Source: Citrobacter werkmanii NBRC 105721 (GTDB lineage Bacteria > Pseudomonadota > Gammaproteobacteria > Enterobacterales > Enterobacteriaceae). Taken from it: a stretch of 64,000 bases of DNA. Where the stretch lies: assembly GCA_000759755.1 (NCBI GenBank), contig BBMW01000013.1:62001-126000 (forward strand), read 5' to 3'. The position numbers and the translations under genes were made by a program. Position 1 is the stretch's first letter, and each line of letters opens with the position of its first letter. Below are positions 47,743 through 56,468 of the stretch, piece by piece. A model generated the notes under the pieces. That model searched no databases, was not told the origin of the DNA, and saw only the letters and a program-made list of their open reading frames with translations.

Positions 47743-48519
47743 ATGAGCGCATTATTTGCCGGAAAGAAATTGTTAGTTGTGGGTGGGACCAGTGGGATGG
47801 GATTCGAAACGGCGAAACTGATCCTCCAGGGCGGCGGTAGCGTGGTGCTGGTAGGCAACCGCGCCGACAAAGCAGAGCAAGCGCGTCAAACTCTGGCGAC
47901 GATGGGTGATGTCGCGGTGATTGTTGCGGATTTGATGTCGGAAGCCGGAGCGCAGCAGGTGATGGCCAGGTTGAATGCCGAGCATAAAGATATCAGCCTG
48001 CTGGTAAATGCGGCTGGCGTGTTTTTCCCGAAACCGTTTATTGAACATGAGGTTGAGGATTATGAGCAATATATGAGCCTCAATCGGGCGACGTTTTTCA
48101 TTACCCGCGACGTGGTGCGCAATATGTTGGCAGACAATATAAACGGCGCCATCGTGAATATTGGTTCAATGTGGGCGCAACAAGCGGTGGGCGCGACACC
48201 TTCATCGGCCTATTCGATGGCCAAAGCGGGTCTGCATGCGTTAACCAAAAATCTGGCTATTGAGCTGGGTGCGCATGGGATTCGCGTGAACGCCGTTTCG
48301 CCAGCGGTCGTGCATACACCCATCTATGAAGGATTTATCCCGAAAGAAGATGTACAAGGTGTGATGAGCAGCTTTGATAGCTTCCATCCGATTGGCCGGG
48401 TCGGTACGCCGCGTGATGTGGCAGAAACCGTCGCGTTCCTGTTGTCAGACAAGGCGGGTTGGGTAACTGGTGCTGTCTGGGATGTCGATGGGGGGGTTAT
48501 GGCCGGACGTAATGGCTGA
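47743..48519 (+). CDS. Short-chain dehydrogenase/reductase (SDR)
   Basis: A 258-residue classical SDR. The nucleotide-binding motif is GGTSGMG (residues 14-20), NAAG follows near residue 89, and the catalytic set is Ser142, Tyr157 and Lys161 (YSMAK). The substrate is unknown. It diverges from a LysR-type regulator. Confidence 0.88.
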   Translation: MSALFAGKKLLVVGGTSGMGFETAKLILQGGGSVVLVGNRADKAEQARQTLATMGDVAVIVADLMSEAGAQQVMARLNAEHKDISLLVNAAGVFFPKPFIEHEVEDYEQYMSLNRATFFITRDVVRNMLADNINGAIVNIGSMWAQQAVGATPSSAYSMAKAGLHALTKNLAIELGAHGIRVNAVSPAVVHTPIYEGFIPKEDVQGVMSSFDSFHPIGRVGTPRDVAETVAFLLSDKAGWVTGAVWDVDGGVMAGRNG

Positions 48520-48543
48520 CAGGGACTGATGCTGCGCATTACA

Positions 48544-48572
48544 AAACGCCTGCTTATACTAAACAGGCGTTT
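48544..48572. terminator. Bidirectional hairpin between the SDR and isochorismatase genes
   Basis: AAACGCCTG (48544-48552) and CAGGCGTTT (48564-48572) form a perfect 9-bp stem with an 11-base loop. The flanking A and T runs allow termination in either direction between these convergent genes. Confidence 0.65.
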
Positions 48573-48589
48573 ATGGAAGATCGGAAAAG

Positions 48590-49270
48590 TTAAGTGCGCT
48601 GAGAGTCCAGCAGCTCGTTATTTTTCACAACATCCTGGGCTTTGGTATAGCTTTCAATCAGTAACTGATAAGCCGGGAAGATTTTGGTATAGACTTCGGC
48701 CCATTCCGCTGCGTCTTCCCGATTCCAGGTTTTCTGCAGTTCGGACGCAACCGCGGCAGTATCCATCGGCACGACGCCAGCCTGTACGACGCGGGCCATG
48801 GTGATCTCCTGCGCCATTTTGCTGTAAGTACCGGAAGCATCGATGACGGCAAAGACTTTATAGCCTTCTGCTACCGCGCTGATGGCCGGGAATGCCATGC
48901 ATACACTGGTGATGGTACCAGCAATAATCAGCGTCTTACGGCCTGTCGCTTTTACCGCCGCAACAAACTCTTTGTTGTCCCAGGCGTTAATTTCACCTTT
49001 GCGTGCGACATAATGTGCGTGAGGTGCGTTCTCATGAATTTCCGGAATAAGCGGACCGTTTGGCCCCTGCGGCACAGAGGCGGTGGTAATCACCGGCATT
49101 TTGCATAAGGTGGCGATTTTTGCCAGAGCCGTAGCTCTTGCACGCAGTTCAGTCATTGGCATATCGCCAACGGTCTGGAACAGGCCGCTTTGATGATCGA
49201 TAAGCAACATAACTGCGTCATTGACATCAATCACTGGGCGTTGGCCATTAAAATTAGCGGGTGTAGACAT
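48590..49270 (-). CDS. Isochorismatase-like cysteine hydrolase (YcaC-like)
   Basis: A 226-residue hydrolase with the family triad Asp25 (LLIDHQSG), Lys91 (ARKGEINAW) and Cys124 (TITSVCMAF), the layout of YcaC and nicotinamidase-like amidases. The substrate is unknown. A 10-bp palindrome lies about 100 bases upstream of its start. Confidence 0.85.
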   Translation of the reverse strand: MSTPANFNGQRPVIDVNDAVMLLIDHQSGLFQTVGDMPMTELRARATALAKIATLCKMPVITTASVPQGPNGPLIPEIHENAPHAHYVARKGEINAWDNKEFVAAVKATGRKTLIIAGTITSVCMAFPAISAVAEGYKVFAVIDASGTYSKMAQEITMARVVQAGVVPMDTAAVASELQKTWNREDAAEWAEVYTKIFPAYQLLIESYTKAQDVVKNNELLDSQRT

Positions 49271-49769
49271 GATCCATTCCTTGTTGTTGCTTTTTGCAGG
49301 TTATCTAACCTGCAGTAAAGTCTATAATCGCCTGGGCGATATCCATTTTTGCTCTACAGCTAATTAACCATTATTGACATCATCATGGTTAATTTCAGGG
49401 GGAGGCTAAAGCTATCTTTATCAGAACAGCCTTAGTGAACTAATTTCCTCCGACCCTATGAAAATAACAATGCCTGTTATTATGAAATTATATTTCTGCA
49501 TTCATATTATTTTATGGTGTGTGTTGGAAGTAGGGGGGAAGATTCGGTGGGTATTTCTGACTGATTTATTTTTATACGGTTATTATTATTGTGAAATAAA
49601 ATGAATATTAACGATATATCTTCAATGTCAATTTTGTGACTAATGCCACGGTTTTCTTGAGAGTAATGATCATGTCTATTTTATTTACTAAGTCATTATT
49701 GAATTAAGTAAATTCTCAGATTGATATTTATTGTGCTCCTCCGAACAGCAGAGGAGCACGGTATTAATA
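49271..49769. other. Intergenic stretch without a gene, with one palindrome and one hairpin
   Basis: About 500 A/T-rich bases carry no convincing gene on either strand. AATTAACCAT (49362-49371) and ATGGTTAATT (49385-49394) form a perfect 10-bp inverted repeat with a 13-base spacer, probably an operator for the isochorismatase-like gene. GTGCTCCTC (49733-49741) and GAGGAGCAC (49751-49759) form a 9-bp hairpin just after the monooxygenase-like gene, with no clear U tract on its strand. Confidence 0.55.
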
Positions 49770-50075
49770 TTACGGCTCAATCGGCGTCAGATAATCCAGT
49801 CGTAGCGGCTCGGCCAGTAGATCGTTCATTTGCAATACAAACGACTGGAAATGCGGCAGGGCGATATGTTCGTCCAGGCCAGCCTGACCGCGCCAGGATT
49901 CACGCACATAAAATACATCTGGCGTGTCGCGTAACTGGAACAGCGCATACTCAATATTGCCCTCCTCCCGGCGCGTGGGCAGTAAGAGAGCCTGTAGCGC
50001 CTGTTTCAGGGCATCTATTTTCCCTGGTTTGGCTTTCAGTACTGCAATAATTGAAATCACTTCTGCATCAGACAT
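49770..50075 (-). CDS. Antibiotic biosynthesis monooxygenase-domain protein (putative quinol monooxygenase, YgiN-like)
   Basis: A 101-residue ABM-domain protein (EVISIIAVLKAKPGKIDALKQALQALL; EEGNIEYALFQLRDTPDVFYVRESW; HFQSFVLQMNDLL). Such proteins dimerise and act on quinols or related aromatics. The ATG at 50075 gives the family start; the longer upstream frame lies within the dehydrogenase gene. It starts one base after that gene's stop, so the two are co-transcribed. Confidence 0.85.
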   Translation of the reverse strand: MSDAEVISIIAVLKAKPGKIDALKQALQALLLPTRREEGNIEYALFQLRDTPDVFYVRESWRGQAGLDEHIALPHFQSFVLQMNDLLAEPLRLDYLTPIEP

Positions 50076-50076
50076 G

Positions 50077-51084
50077 TTAAAACCCCTCCAGCACAATCTT
50101 GCCGACCGAGCGACCCGTTTCAATTTGCGCGTGAGCTTTTTGCAGATTCGCCGCAGTGATCGCGCCAAAATGTTCACCCAGCGTGGTATGGATAGTGTGG
50201 TCGTCGATCAACTGCGCCACGCGGGTCAATAGCTGATGCTGGGCAATGATGTCGTGGGTGGTAAACATCGAACGGGTGAACATAAATTCCCAGTGCAGGG
50301 AAATACTTTTGGCCTTCAGCGGGCGGGCATCAAGGGTTTGCGGATCGTCAATCAGCGCCAGCTTTCCTTGCGGAGCGAGTGCGGCAATAATTTGTTGATA
50401 GTGCTGCTCGGTATTGTTCAGGCTGGCAACGTGCGTCACTTCCTTGATCCCTATCCGCGCCAGTTCTTCCGTCAACGGTTTGCTGTGGTCAATCACATGA
50501 TGAGCGCCCGCTTCACGTACCCATTTTTGGCTTTCCGCACGCGATGCGGTACCGATGACGGTCATTTTGGTCAGCTTACTGGCCAGTTGCGTCAGAATAG
50601 AACCGACGCCGCCAGCCGCGCCAACAATCAATAACACATCATCTTCATTGCCATTTTCCTCAACGCCCAGACGGTCGAACAGCATTTCCCAGGCGGTGAT
50701 GGCGGTCAGCGGCAGCGCCGCAGCAGAAGCATTATCCAGTGTTTTTGGCTTCAGTGCGGTAATACGTTCATCAACCAGCTGAAATTCACTGTTACTGCCA
50801 GCTCGGCCCAGCGCTCCGGCGTACCAGACTTCATCGCCAGGTGCGAACAGGGTGACGGCTTCACCCACGGACTGCACCACACCAACGGCATCCCAGCCCA
50901 GCACGCGCGGCACATCAGCGTTAAAACCTTCGCGGACCTTGGTATCAACGGGGTTGACGGAAATGGCCTTCACTTCAACCAGCAGGTCATGCCCTGTGGC
51001 AACTGGCATGGGCAGGTCAATCTCTTGTAAAAACTCAATGTTATTGCCGTTAGTCGCGGCGCGGGTAATGGCGATGGCTTTCAT
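50077..51084 (-). CDS. Zinc-type alcohol dehydrogenase-like / quinone oxidoreductase (MDR family)
   Basis: A 335-residue medium-chain dehydrogenase/reductase. The N-terminal GroES-like domain has VNPVDTKVREG, and the NADPH motif is GAAGGVGSILTQLA near residue 155. Zinc-binding cysteines of true alcohol dehydrogenases are missing, so it is more like zeta-crystallin-type quinone or enone reductases. It diverges from a LysR gene and is followed by a quinol monooxygenase-like gene. Confidence 0.86.
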   Translation of the reverse strand: MKAIAITRAATNGNNIEFLQEIDLPMPVATGHDLLVEVKAISVNPVDTKVREGFNADVPRVLGWDAVGVVQSVGEAVTLFAPGDEVWYAGALGRAGSNSEFQLVDERITALKPKTLDNASAAALPLTAITAWEMLFDRLGVEENGNEDDVLLIVGAAGGVGSILTQLASKLTKMTVIGTASRAESQKWVREAGAHHVIDHSKPLTEELARIGIKEVTHVASLNNTEQHYQQIIAALAPQGKLALIDDPQTLDARPLKAKSISLHWEFMFTRSMFTTHDIIAQHQLLTRVAQLIDDHTIHTTLGEHFGAITAANLQKAHAQIETGRSVGKIVLEGF

Positions 51085-51188
51085 ATTCTCTCCGGTCACA
51101 GGAATCAGTTGAATAATTCGATGGTAAACCGGTAACAGAACGGGAAAAATAGCCCTACGGCGACAGGACTTATACTTGGGGAGTGAAA

Positions 51189-52091
51189 ATGTTCCGGCTT
51201 GAAGATCTCACGTTGTTTGTCCGCGCCGCGGCGCTGAATAGTTTTAGCGATGCGGCACGCGAAGCCGGCGTCCAGCCTGCTCAGGTCAGTTCTGCTATCA
51301 AGCGCCTGGAGTCAACGTTGACTATCCGCCTGTTCGCTCGCTCCACGCGCAGCCTGCGCCTGACGCCGGAAGGCGAGATTTGGTTGCCCTATGCCCGCCA
51401 GATGCTGGACGTGATGCATGCCGGACTGCAAAAAATTCAGACCCCGGAAGATGAAGTTTCTGGCACGCTGCAAATCGCGGTTCCGTCCGATCTTGGGAGA
51501 AATTTGCTGCTGCCGGTCTTTCAATCTTTTCGACGCCGCTATCCTGCGCTGCGTTTGCGGATCTTTTTCTCCGATCAGGTGACGGATGTTTTTAAAGATC
51601 CTGTCGATGTCGCATTCCGTTATGGCAATACCGAAGATGCGTCATACATTGCGCTGCCCGTTGCGCCGGGTAATCGACGCGTGCTGGTGGCGTCACCGGA
51701 TTGGGTTATACAAAACGGTGCGCCGCAGACCCCGGAAGATTTAGCGCAGCTGAACGCCATGACCTTTGTCTTACGTGGACGCCTGCACGACCGCTGGACC
51801 TTTACACACGGCGGCGAGGTCAGCAGCGTGCAGGTTAACGGCACGATTATAAGCGATGATGCCGAAGTGATCCGGCGGCTGGCGATTGCTGGTGAGGGGA
51901 TTGCCTACAAGTCGTGGCTGGATGTTAGCGAGGATGTACGCGAAGGGCGATTGCAGCTGCTGATGACGGATTATCAGGGGGAGAAAGTCCCGCTGAATAT
52001 GATTTGCCCGCATCGTAAGCAGCTTTCTACGGCAGTACGCTTGCTGCATGACGCCGTGAAGGCGCGATGTGAGATGCTGGCGCAGAGCTAA
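51189..52091 (+). CDS. LysR-family regulator of the divergent dehydrogenase genes
   Basis: A 300-residue LysR-type regulator (winged helix LFVRAAALNSFSDAAREAGVQPAQVSSAIKRLESTL, about residues 9-44). The ATG at 51189 has GGGGAG five bases upstream; a GTG at 51183 is also open. It belongs to the subgroup often found divergent from quinone-reductase-type genes, as here. Confidence 0.87.
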   Translation: MFRLEDLTLFVRAAALNSFSDAAREAGVQPAQVSSAIKRLESTLTIRLFARSTRSLRLTPEGEIWLPYARQMLDVMHAGLQKIQTPEDEVSGTLQIAVPSDLGRNLLLPVFQSFRRRYPALRLRIFFSDQVTDVFKDPVDVAFRYGNTEDASYIALPVAPGNRRVLVASPDWVIQNGAPQTPEDLAQLNAMTFVLRGRLHDRWTFTHGGEVSSVQVNGTIISDDAEVIRRLAIAGEGIAYKSWLDVSEDVREGRLQLLMTDYQGEKVPLNMICPHRKQLSTAVRLLHDAVKARCEMLAQS

Positions 52092-52127
52092 GATACGCTT
52101 TGCGCCAGTACATTACTGTGGTGTGAC

Positions 52128-53624
52128 TTAGTCTTTTTTCGCTGCGTTAGCAAAGAAAATATCAGACTGAATGTCTTTGGTGCGGATGGTAAACAGCTGA
52201 TTAGTGAGATCTTCCGTTAACTTCTCGGCATCGGCCATGATGCGCAGGTTGAAGTCATTCAGCATTTTATCTGCGGCAGGTTTATTGGTTTTCGCCATCT
52301 TCAGATATTCTGCTTCGACCTCTTTTTGCTCCTTCGCCACTTTATCTTCCCACGCTTTGTAGGCCTTTTTGACGATTGGCGCGAGCTTCGGATAATCGGT
52401 CATCGTCAGCGTCTGCAATTTACGATATTTCCAGTAGATGGATTGATCGTCAGCCTTATCTGTACCCATTGTATAGTTGGCCGGATATGCTTTCAGGCCG
52501 CTGTAATACGGAACAAAGGCGGTGAGATCGGCCATACCCAGACCAATGTAGGTTGTTTCACCGATCTCTTTTGGCAACCACGGACGTACCTGCATGACAT
52601 GCGCTTCATAGGTGCGGAAGACGCTGACCGGACGCCATGGCTCTTTACCGTTCAGGCCATTGGTGTACGGGTCATGACTGGTGCCTTCATAGTGGCTACG
52701 CAGCACGGCTTTCACATCGTCCAGCGTCATTTTCTTCTCTGGCTTCATGAAGACCGGGAATTCACGTCCTTTGGCCATATCCTGATTTACGGAAGGATTG
52801 AACGTTTTCTGGATGGTCCATACGCGGGGATCGTTATACGTACGGTCACGCTCGTCATCACGGGTATAGGCTTTGGCGAAGTTGAATTTGCCATCTTTCT
52901 CCGGTTCGTACAGGCCTTTTTCCGTTGCGAATTGAATCAGATTTTTTGACGCCATCATGTCCGGGTTTTTAGGATCGTAATCCTGTAGGCGGCCCTGATT
53001 ACCGGTGGCGAAATATTGGTTATTGGGCAGGCGCTGCGCCATCCACTGGTGGCCGCTGCCGGTTTCCAGGTACCAAATCTCGTTATCGTCGACCACGGCA
53101 ACGCCAAATCCTTCTCCAGCACCGACGGTTTCAACAATATGTCCCAGCAGCGCAACGGCCTCACGTGCGGTTTTGCTCTGCGACAGCAGAACATCCGGGA
53201 TATCGTCTTCAGTGATCCCTTTATCCTCAACGTATGGGTCGGCGGCCAGCGCTTTTGGTGAAGCAAAAATAGACTCTGTCCCACTCACGCCGACGCCCAG
53301 TTCGTTAAATCCGGTTGCGCCGTGCAGTTGAGTTTTCCAGTTTGGGACGGTGGTATAACGCAGAGAGTTTTTCGGCAGTGGCCAGGTAAAATCATTCGCG
53401 CCATTATGTGCTTTGGTGCTGTATACCCCGGTCTGATTCTGTTTTGCCGGATGAATGACAAAATGCTGTGCTTTCAGGGCATCGCTGTCTGCGCTACGGG
53501 CGACCAACATGGAGCCGTCCGCTGATGCTTCATTGCCGACCAGCAGGGTCGTACAAGCAAAACCTGATGAAACAACCGCCAAATTTATTGAAAGTGCAAT
53601 CAGGCACTTTTTAAAAGTAAACAT
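52128..53624 (-). CDS. C69-family dipeptidase (PipD-like)
   Basis: A 498-residue N-terminal-nucleophile peptidase. The signal-like segment ends in Ser-Gly-Phe-Ala and Cys24 follows, so Cys24 would become the catalytic N-terminal residue after processing. The body has C69 features (CTTLLVGNEASADGSMLVARSAD and YFATGNQGRL). It resembles Salmonella PipD, a C69 dipeptidase linked to virulence. Cleavage by a standard signal peptidase would place it in the periplasm. Confidence 0.88.
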   Translation of the reverse strand: MFTFKKCLIALSINLAVVSSGFACTTLLVGNEASADGSMLVARSADSDALKAQHFVIHPAKQNQTGVYSTKAHNGANDFTWPLPKNSLRYTTVPNWKTQLHGATGFNELGVGVSGTESIFASPKALAADPYVEDKGITEDDIPDVLLSQSKTAREAVALLGHIVETVGAGEGFGVAVVDDNEIWYLETGSGHQWMAQRLPNNQYFATGNQGRLQDYDPKNPDMMASKNLIQFATEKGLYEPEKDGKFNFAKAYTRDDERDRTYNDPRVWTIQKTFNPSVNQDMAKGREFPVFMKPEKKMTLDDVKAVLRSHYEGTSHDPYTNGLNGKEPWRPVSVFRTYEAHVMQVRPWLPKEIGETTYIGLGMADLTAFVPYYSGLKAYPANYTMGTDKADDQSIYWKYRKLQTLTMTDYPKLAPIVKKAYKAWEDKVAKEQKEVEAEYLKMAKTNKPAADKMLNDFNLRIMADAEKLTEDLTNQLFTIRTKDIQSDIFFANAAKKD

Positions 53625-53964
53625 TACGTATCCCTCATATGTACGCCAAAATACACCGGAAACATACCGTTTCCTGAAATGCGATAACGCCTGAACGCTC
53701 AGACATTACTCGCGAGAGAGATAAACGCCCCTGCCCACGTCTTCTCCAAATATTCATTCGTAGATTGAAGTCTTCTGGACAAAATAACATGTCCATTTCG
53801 CTTAATTATTACGCAACGAATATCCTGATATTCAGGATGTTTCCTGATTCGCGGTGAAGAATAGAATGGCTTATTAGTGGATTCAGTGACCTGTGTCGCG
53901 TAAGTTAATGATGACAAATGTGAATCCTGTGGCAGCACCGTGCTTTTTGTTTCCGGATATGACG
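53625..53964. other. Gap between the dipeptidase and fidL-like genes, no clear gene
   Basis: About 340 A/T-rich bases. A 105-codon frame exists on the minus strand (53699-54016), but it has no recognisable family, no good ribosome-binding site and overlaps the end of the fidL-like gene, so I do not call it. The region may hold the dipeptidase promoter. Confidence 0.4.
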
Positions 53965-54429
53965 TTACCTTTTGCGGCAATACAGCGAGGGAACATTGGA
54001 ACTGGCGAAAATCCATGCGCCCTTATACTCCTCCATAACCAGGCTCAGGCTGCGTCCGGTCTGCCGATAAAACCCGGGCAACGTATTGTTGATATCCGCT
54101 TCATCGGCCGTGTCGGCGAAGGTTTTGACAACTTGCATAGCCTGTAACACCCGCGCATCACGCTGTTGGGTGTAGCTGAAATAGATGTTCCTGCTGATGT
54201 CTGAGATATTACGCCCGTACAGCTTACCGGTAATTGTCGATAATCCTTCCTGGTTGTACATCCGAAATGAAACCGTTCCAGCAAAGCGGTTGCTGCCAAT
54301 ATTCCATTCAACGTTTCCAACGCAATTTAGCGGCTTTTCGGCATAACGTGAATACCATAGCCAACTACCTGAACCGAGTAGGGTAACCAGGCCAATAGTG
54401 AGCAAGATTATTTGGCGTGTTTTTTTCAT
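53965..54429 (-). CDS. FidL-like membrane protein
   Basis: A 154-residue protein with one N-terminal membrane anchor (IILLTIGLVTLLGSGSWLWY, about residues 7-26) and a periplasmic domain containing Cys residues. It resembles FidL, encoded beside marT in Salmonella pathogenicity island 3, and by position could act like ToxS with ToxR. Its start overlaps the end of the marT-like gene by four bases (ATGA), so they are coupled. Confidence 0.78.
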   Translation of the reverse strand: MKKTRQIILLTIGLVTLLGSGSWLWYSRYAEKPLNCVGNVEWNIGSNRFAGTVSFRMYNQEGLSTITGKLYGRNISDISRNIYFSYTQQRDARVLQAMQVVKTFADTADEADINNTLPGFYRQTGRSLSLVMEEYKGAWIFASSNVPSLYCRKR

Positions 54430-55346
54430 TGCCCGCGCATCCAGTAATAATGGGTAGTACAAAATGCGTGGGCATCAATCCGCGCATCTTTATCGCATAC
54501 AAATGCTACCATCCTCTCTGCTTTGAGGTAGCCGGATAGAAATACGTGTTTGTTGTTTTCACAGAGTAAAGGATGAAGCTGCATCAGATTGAAATAGCCA
54601 TGCTGGTCGTACTCATTTGGAGAGTAATAAATTTTGCAGTTTTGCCGCGAAGGGGTCTGCATGGAAACAGAGACAAACTTACTAAATGGCATAACCGGGC
54701 GAGTCTGATACCACACCAGCCAGATAACCAGAGTGGCGATAACAACACTAACGCTAAATAAAATGTTCCACCAGGAGATCTGCGTCGTTTGTTGTGGTGC
54801 GGTTAGAATTACCTTTGCAGGCGCGCGCTCCTCAATAACCGGTGACTGGGAAACGTCACTCTGAGGATCCGGTATCACTTCGACCTGAGCATTTTCATTC
54901 AATCTTAGCCCACGGCGGGAAATAGTTTTCACCGTATCGCGCGGTAGTCCCACTTCCGCCAGCGCATTACGTAACGTCAGAATTGCCTGGTAGAACGTGT
55001 TGGTGGTGGTGACATTATTTCTCTCTCCCCAACCCACTATCATCAACGTGTTCTGGGAAACAATGTCACTTGCGTGAGTAATTAAATAGAGAAAACAGAG
55101 CGAAGCAGGGAGCTGGAGTTGTATTGTGCGCCCGGTCTGACGATTGACCAGACTTTTGCTATCAGGATTAAATTCGACCAACTGATTGATAAGATACAAT
55201 TGCCCAGCCCTCAGTAACCAAAACGTATCACAGCGTGTCCTTGCACACCCCTTAAATTTTACATCCAAATCGATAAGACGCCTCACTCTTTGTACATGAT
55301 CGAAGATAAGAATTTCACTTAGGGGATAAAAACCCTTCAAATACAA
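54426..55346 (-). CDS. MarT-like transmembrane transcriptional regulator (ToxR/CadC type)
   Basis: A 306-residue protein with an N-terminal OmpR-type winged helix (about residues 30-140, ending NALAEVGLPRDTVKTISRRGLRL), a linker, one membrane segment (WWNILFSVSVVIATLVIWLVW, about 192-213) and a short periplasmic domain with Cys residues. This is the ToxR/CadC/MarT plan, where the DNA-binding domain stays in the cytoplasm at the membrane. In Salmonella MarT activates misL. It lies divergent from the LuxR-type gene and misL-like gene. Confidence 0.82.
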   Translation of the reverse strand: MYLKGFYPLSEILIFDHVQRVRRLIDLDVKFKGCARTRCDTFWLLRAGQLYLINQLVEFNPDSKSLVNRQTGRTIQLQLPASLCFLYLITHASDIVSQNTLMIVGWGERNNVTTTNTFYQAILTLRNALAEVGLPRDTVKTISRRGLRLNENAQVEVIPDPQSDVSQSPVIEERAPAKVILTAPQQTTQISWWNILFSVSVVIATLVIWLVWYQTRPVMPFSKFVSVSMQTPSRQNCKIYYSPNEYDQHGYFNLMQLHPLLCENNKHVFLSGYLKAERMVAFVCDKDARIDAHAFCTTHYYWMRGQ

Positions 55347-55776
55347 GAAGTTATTAACCTAATTTCTTAGGTTGGAATTAGCTAATGTTAAATAATGAGA
55401 ATTCATTACAGTTTTATCTGGGTTATCATTATATTTATCCACAGAGCGACTAGGGTGATTAAGTTATCTGAATTGTGTAATTAACAAGTAACCTTTACAT
55501 CGGTTATTTTTTAGCAAATAGTGCTTTTTTAAGATTTATCCTAGGATTTTAATTTATGCATAAAATTCCTAATGCCCAGATTGTTATTCTGAGATAAAAC
55601 ATAAAAAAACTTAGCGGTATGGCATTGTTTACCGTATGTACATATTAGCGCATCAAGAGTTTATTACATTTTTTTAGGGTTGCTGTTATTAACTGACAAG
55701 GAATGTCATGCGTGTCGGATTGACACATTTATTTACCGATGAAATATTTATGGAAAAATAACAGGAGTCATTATTG
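55347..55776. promoter_or_regulatory. A/T-rich divergent regulatory region between the marT-like and LuxR-type genes
   Basis: About 430 bases, very A/T-rich, with no gene. An array of TGACA/TGTCA half-sites lies at 55694-55725 (TGACA, TGTCA, TGTCG, TGACA with 4-5 base gaps), 52 bases before the LuxR-type start. The composition suggests H-NS silencing (inference). Confidence 0.5.
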
Positions 55777-56394
55777 ATGAAGAGATCCCCATCACAGAGT
55801 ATTCGTTGCATAAGCTGTGAATTATCCTGTCAATTATTTCCGGATACTGCGGTACGCGCCAGGTACTGTCACCGTGCCGCTTTTGCGATCTGGCCGGAGG
55901 GAAATGGCTTTCTGCAAAGAGGAGTTATTGAAAAACTTCTACTTAATAATCAAAATCATTTGTCGCGCGGGTTTATTTTTGTGGATTTCTCCTTCCCAAA
56001 CCTGCGCCTGTTCGCCGACCCGCAATGGGTTGACCGTCTGGCGTATAGCGGCATGCATATTGTTTTGATAGCGGACCGGAACCTGGCGCCGTTAGCCAAC
56101 TACTGGCTGTCGAAAAGCAATAAAATACAAGGCATTATATATTCTGATGATGATGATGACGTACAGCATCAGAAAATGAGACGATTATTTACGGGTCATC
56201 TCGCTAACAGTAAACGTGGACGCTCACTCAACTATACAGAAATGATATTACTGAAGCGATTTGTCTCAGGAAAAAGTATTCAGCAAATTACCCAAATAGA
56301 TAATATTGATATTAAGAAAATATATGTCTATAAGCTCCGGCTTGAAGATAAGTTGGGCCATAGTATTCATCAAATACTATCGAATATTTTATAA
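55777..56394 (+). CDS. LuxR-type transcriptional regulator upstream of the misL-like gene
   Basis: A 205-residue protein. The C-terminal ~55 residues form a LuxR-type helix-turn-helix (LNYTEMILLKRFVSGKSIQQITQIDNIDIKKIYVYKLRLEDKL pattern). The N-terminus has two Cys pairs and a receiver-like region without a clear Asp site, in the style of RcsA/CsgD-type regulators; a run of five Asp lies at about residues 125-130. The ATG at 55777 has AGGAG upstream. It is 74 bases upstream of the adhesin gene and likely regulates it. I do not recognise the exact family. Confidence 0.72.
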   Translation: MKRSPSQSIRCISCELSCQLFPDTAVRARYCHRAAFAIWPEGNGFLQRGVIEKLLLNNQNHLSRGFIFVDFSFPNLRLFADPQWVDRLAYSGMHIVLIADRNLAPLANYWLSKSNKIQGIIYSDDDDDVQHQKMRRLFTGHLANSKRGRSLNYTEMILLKRFVSGKSIQQITQIDNIDIKKIYVYKLRLEDKLGHSIHQILSNIL

Positions 56395-56468
56395 CGCATT
56401 TCTGATTTTTATTATTTCACATCCTTGAGATGTGGTGGACGCTCTACGCCTGATAGCAGGAGGCTAAT

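Noticed and set aside
53699-54016. 105-codon minus-strand frame between the dipeptidase and fidL-like genes
   Set aside because: No recognisable family, no convincing ribosome-binding site, and it overlaps the fidL-like gene in another frame.
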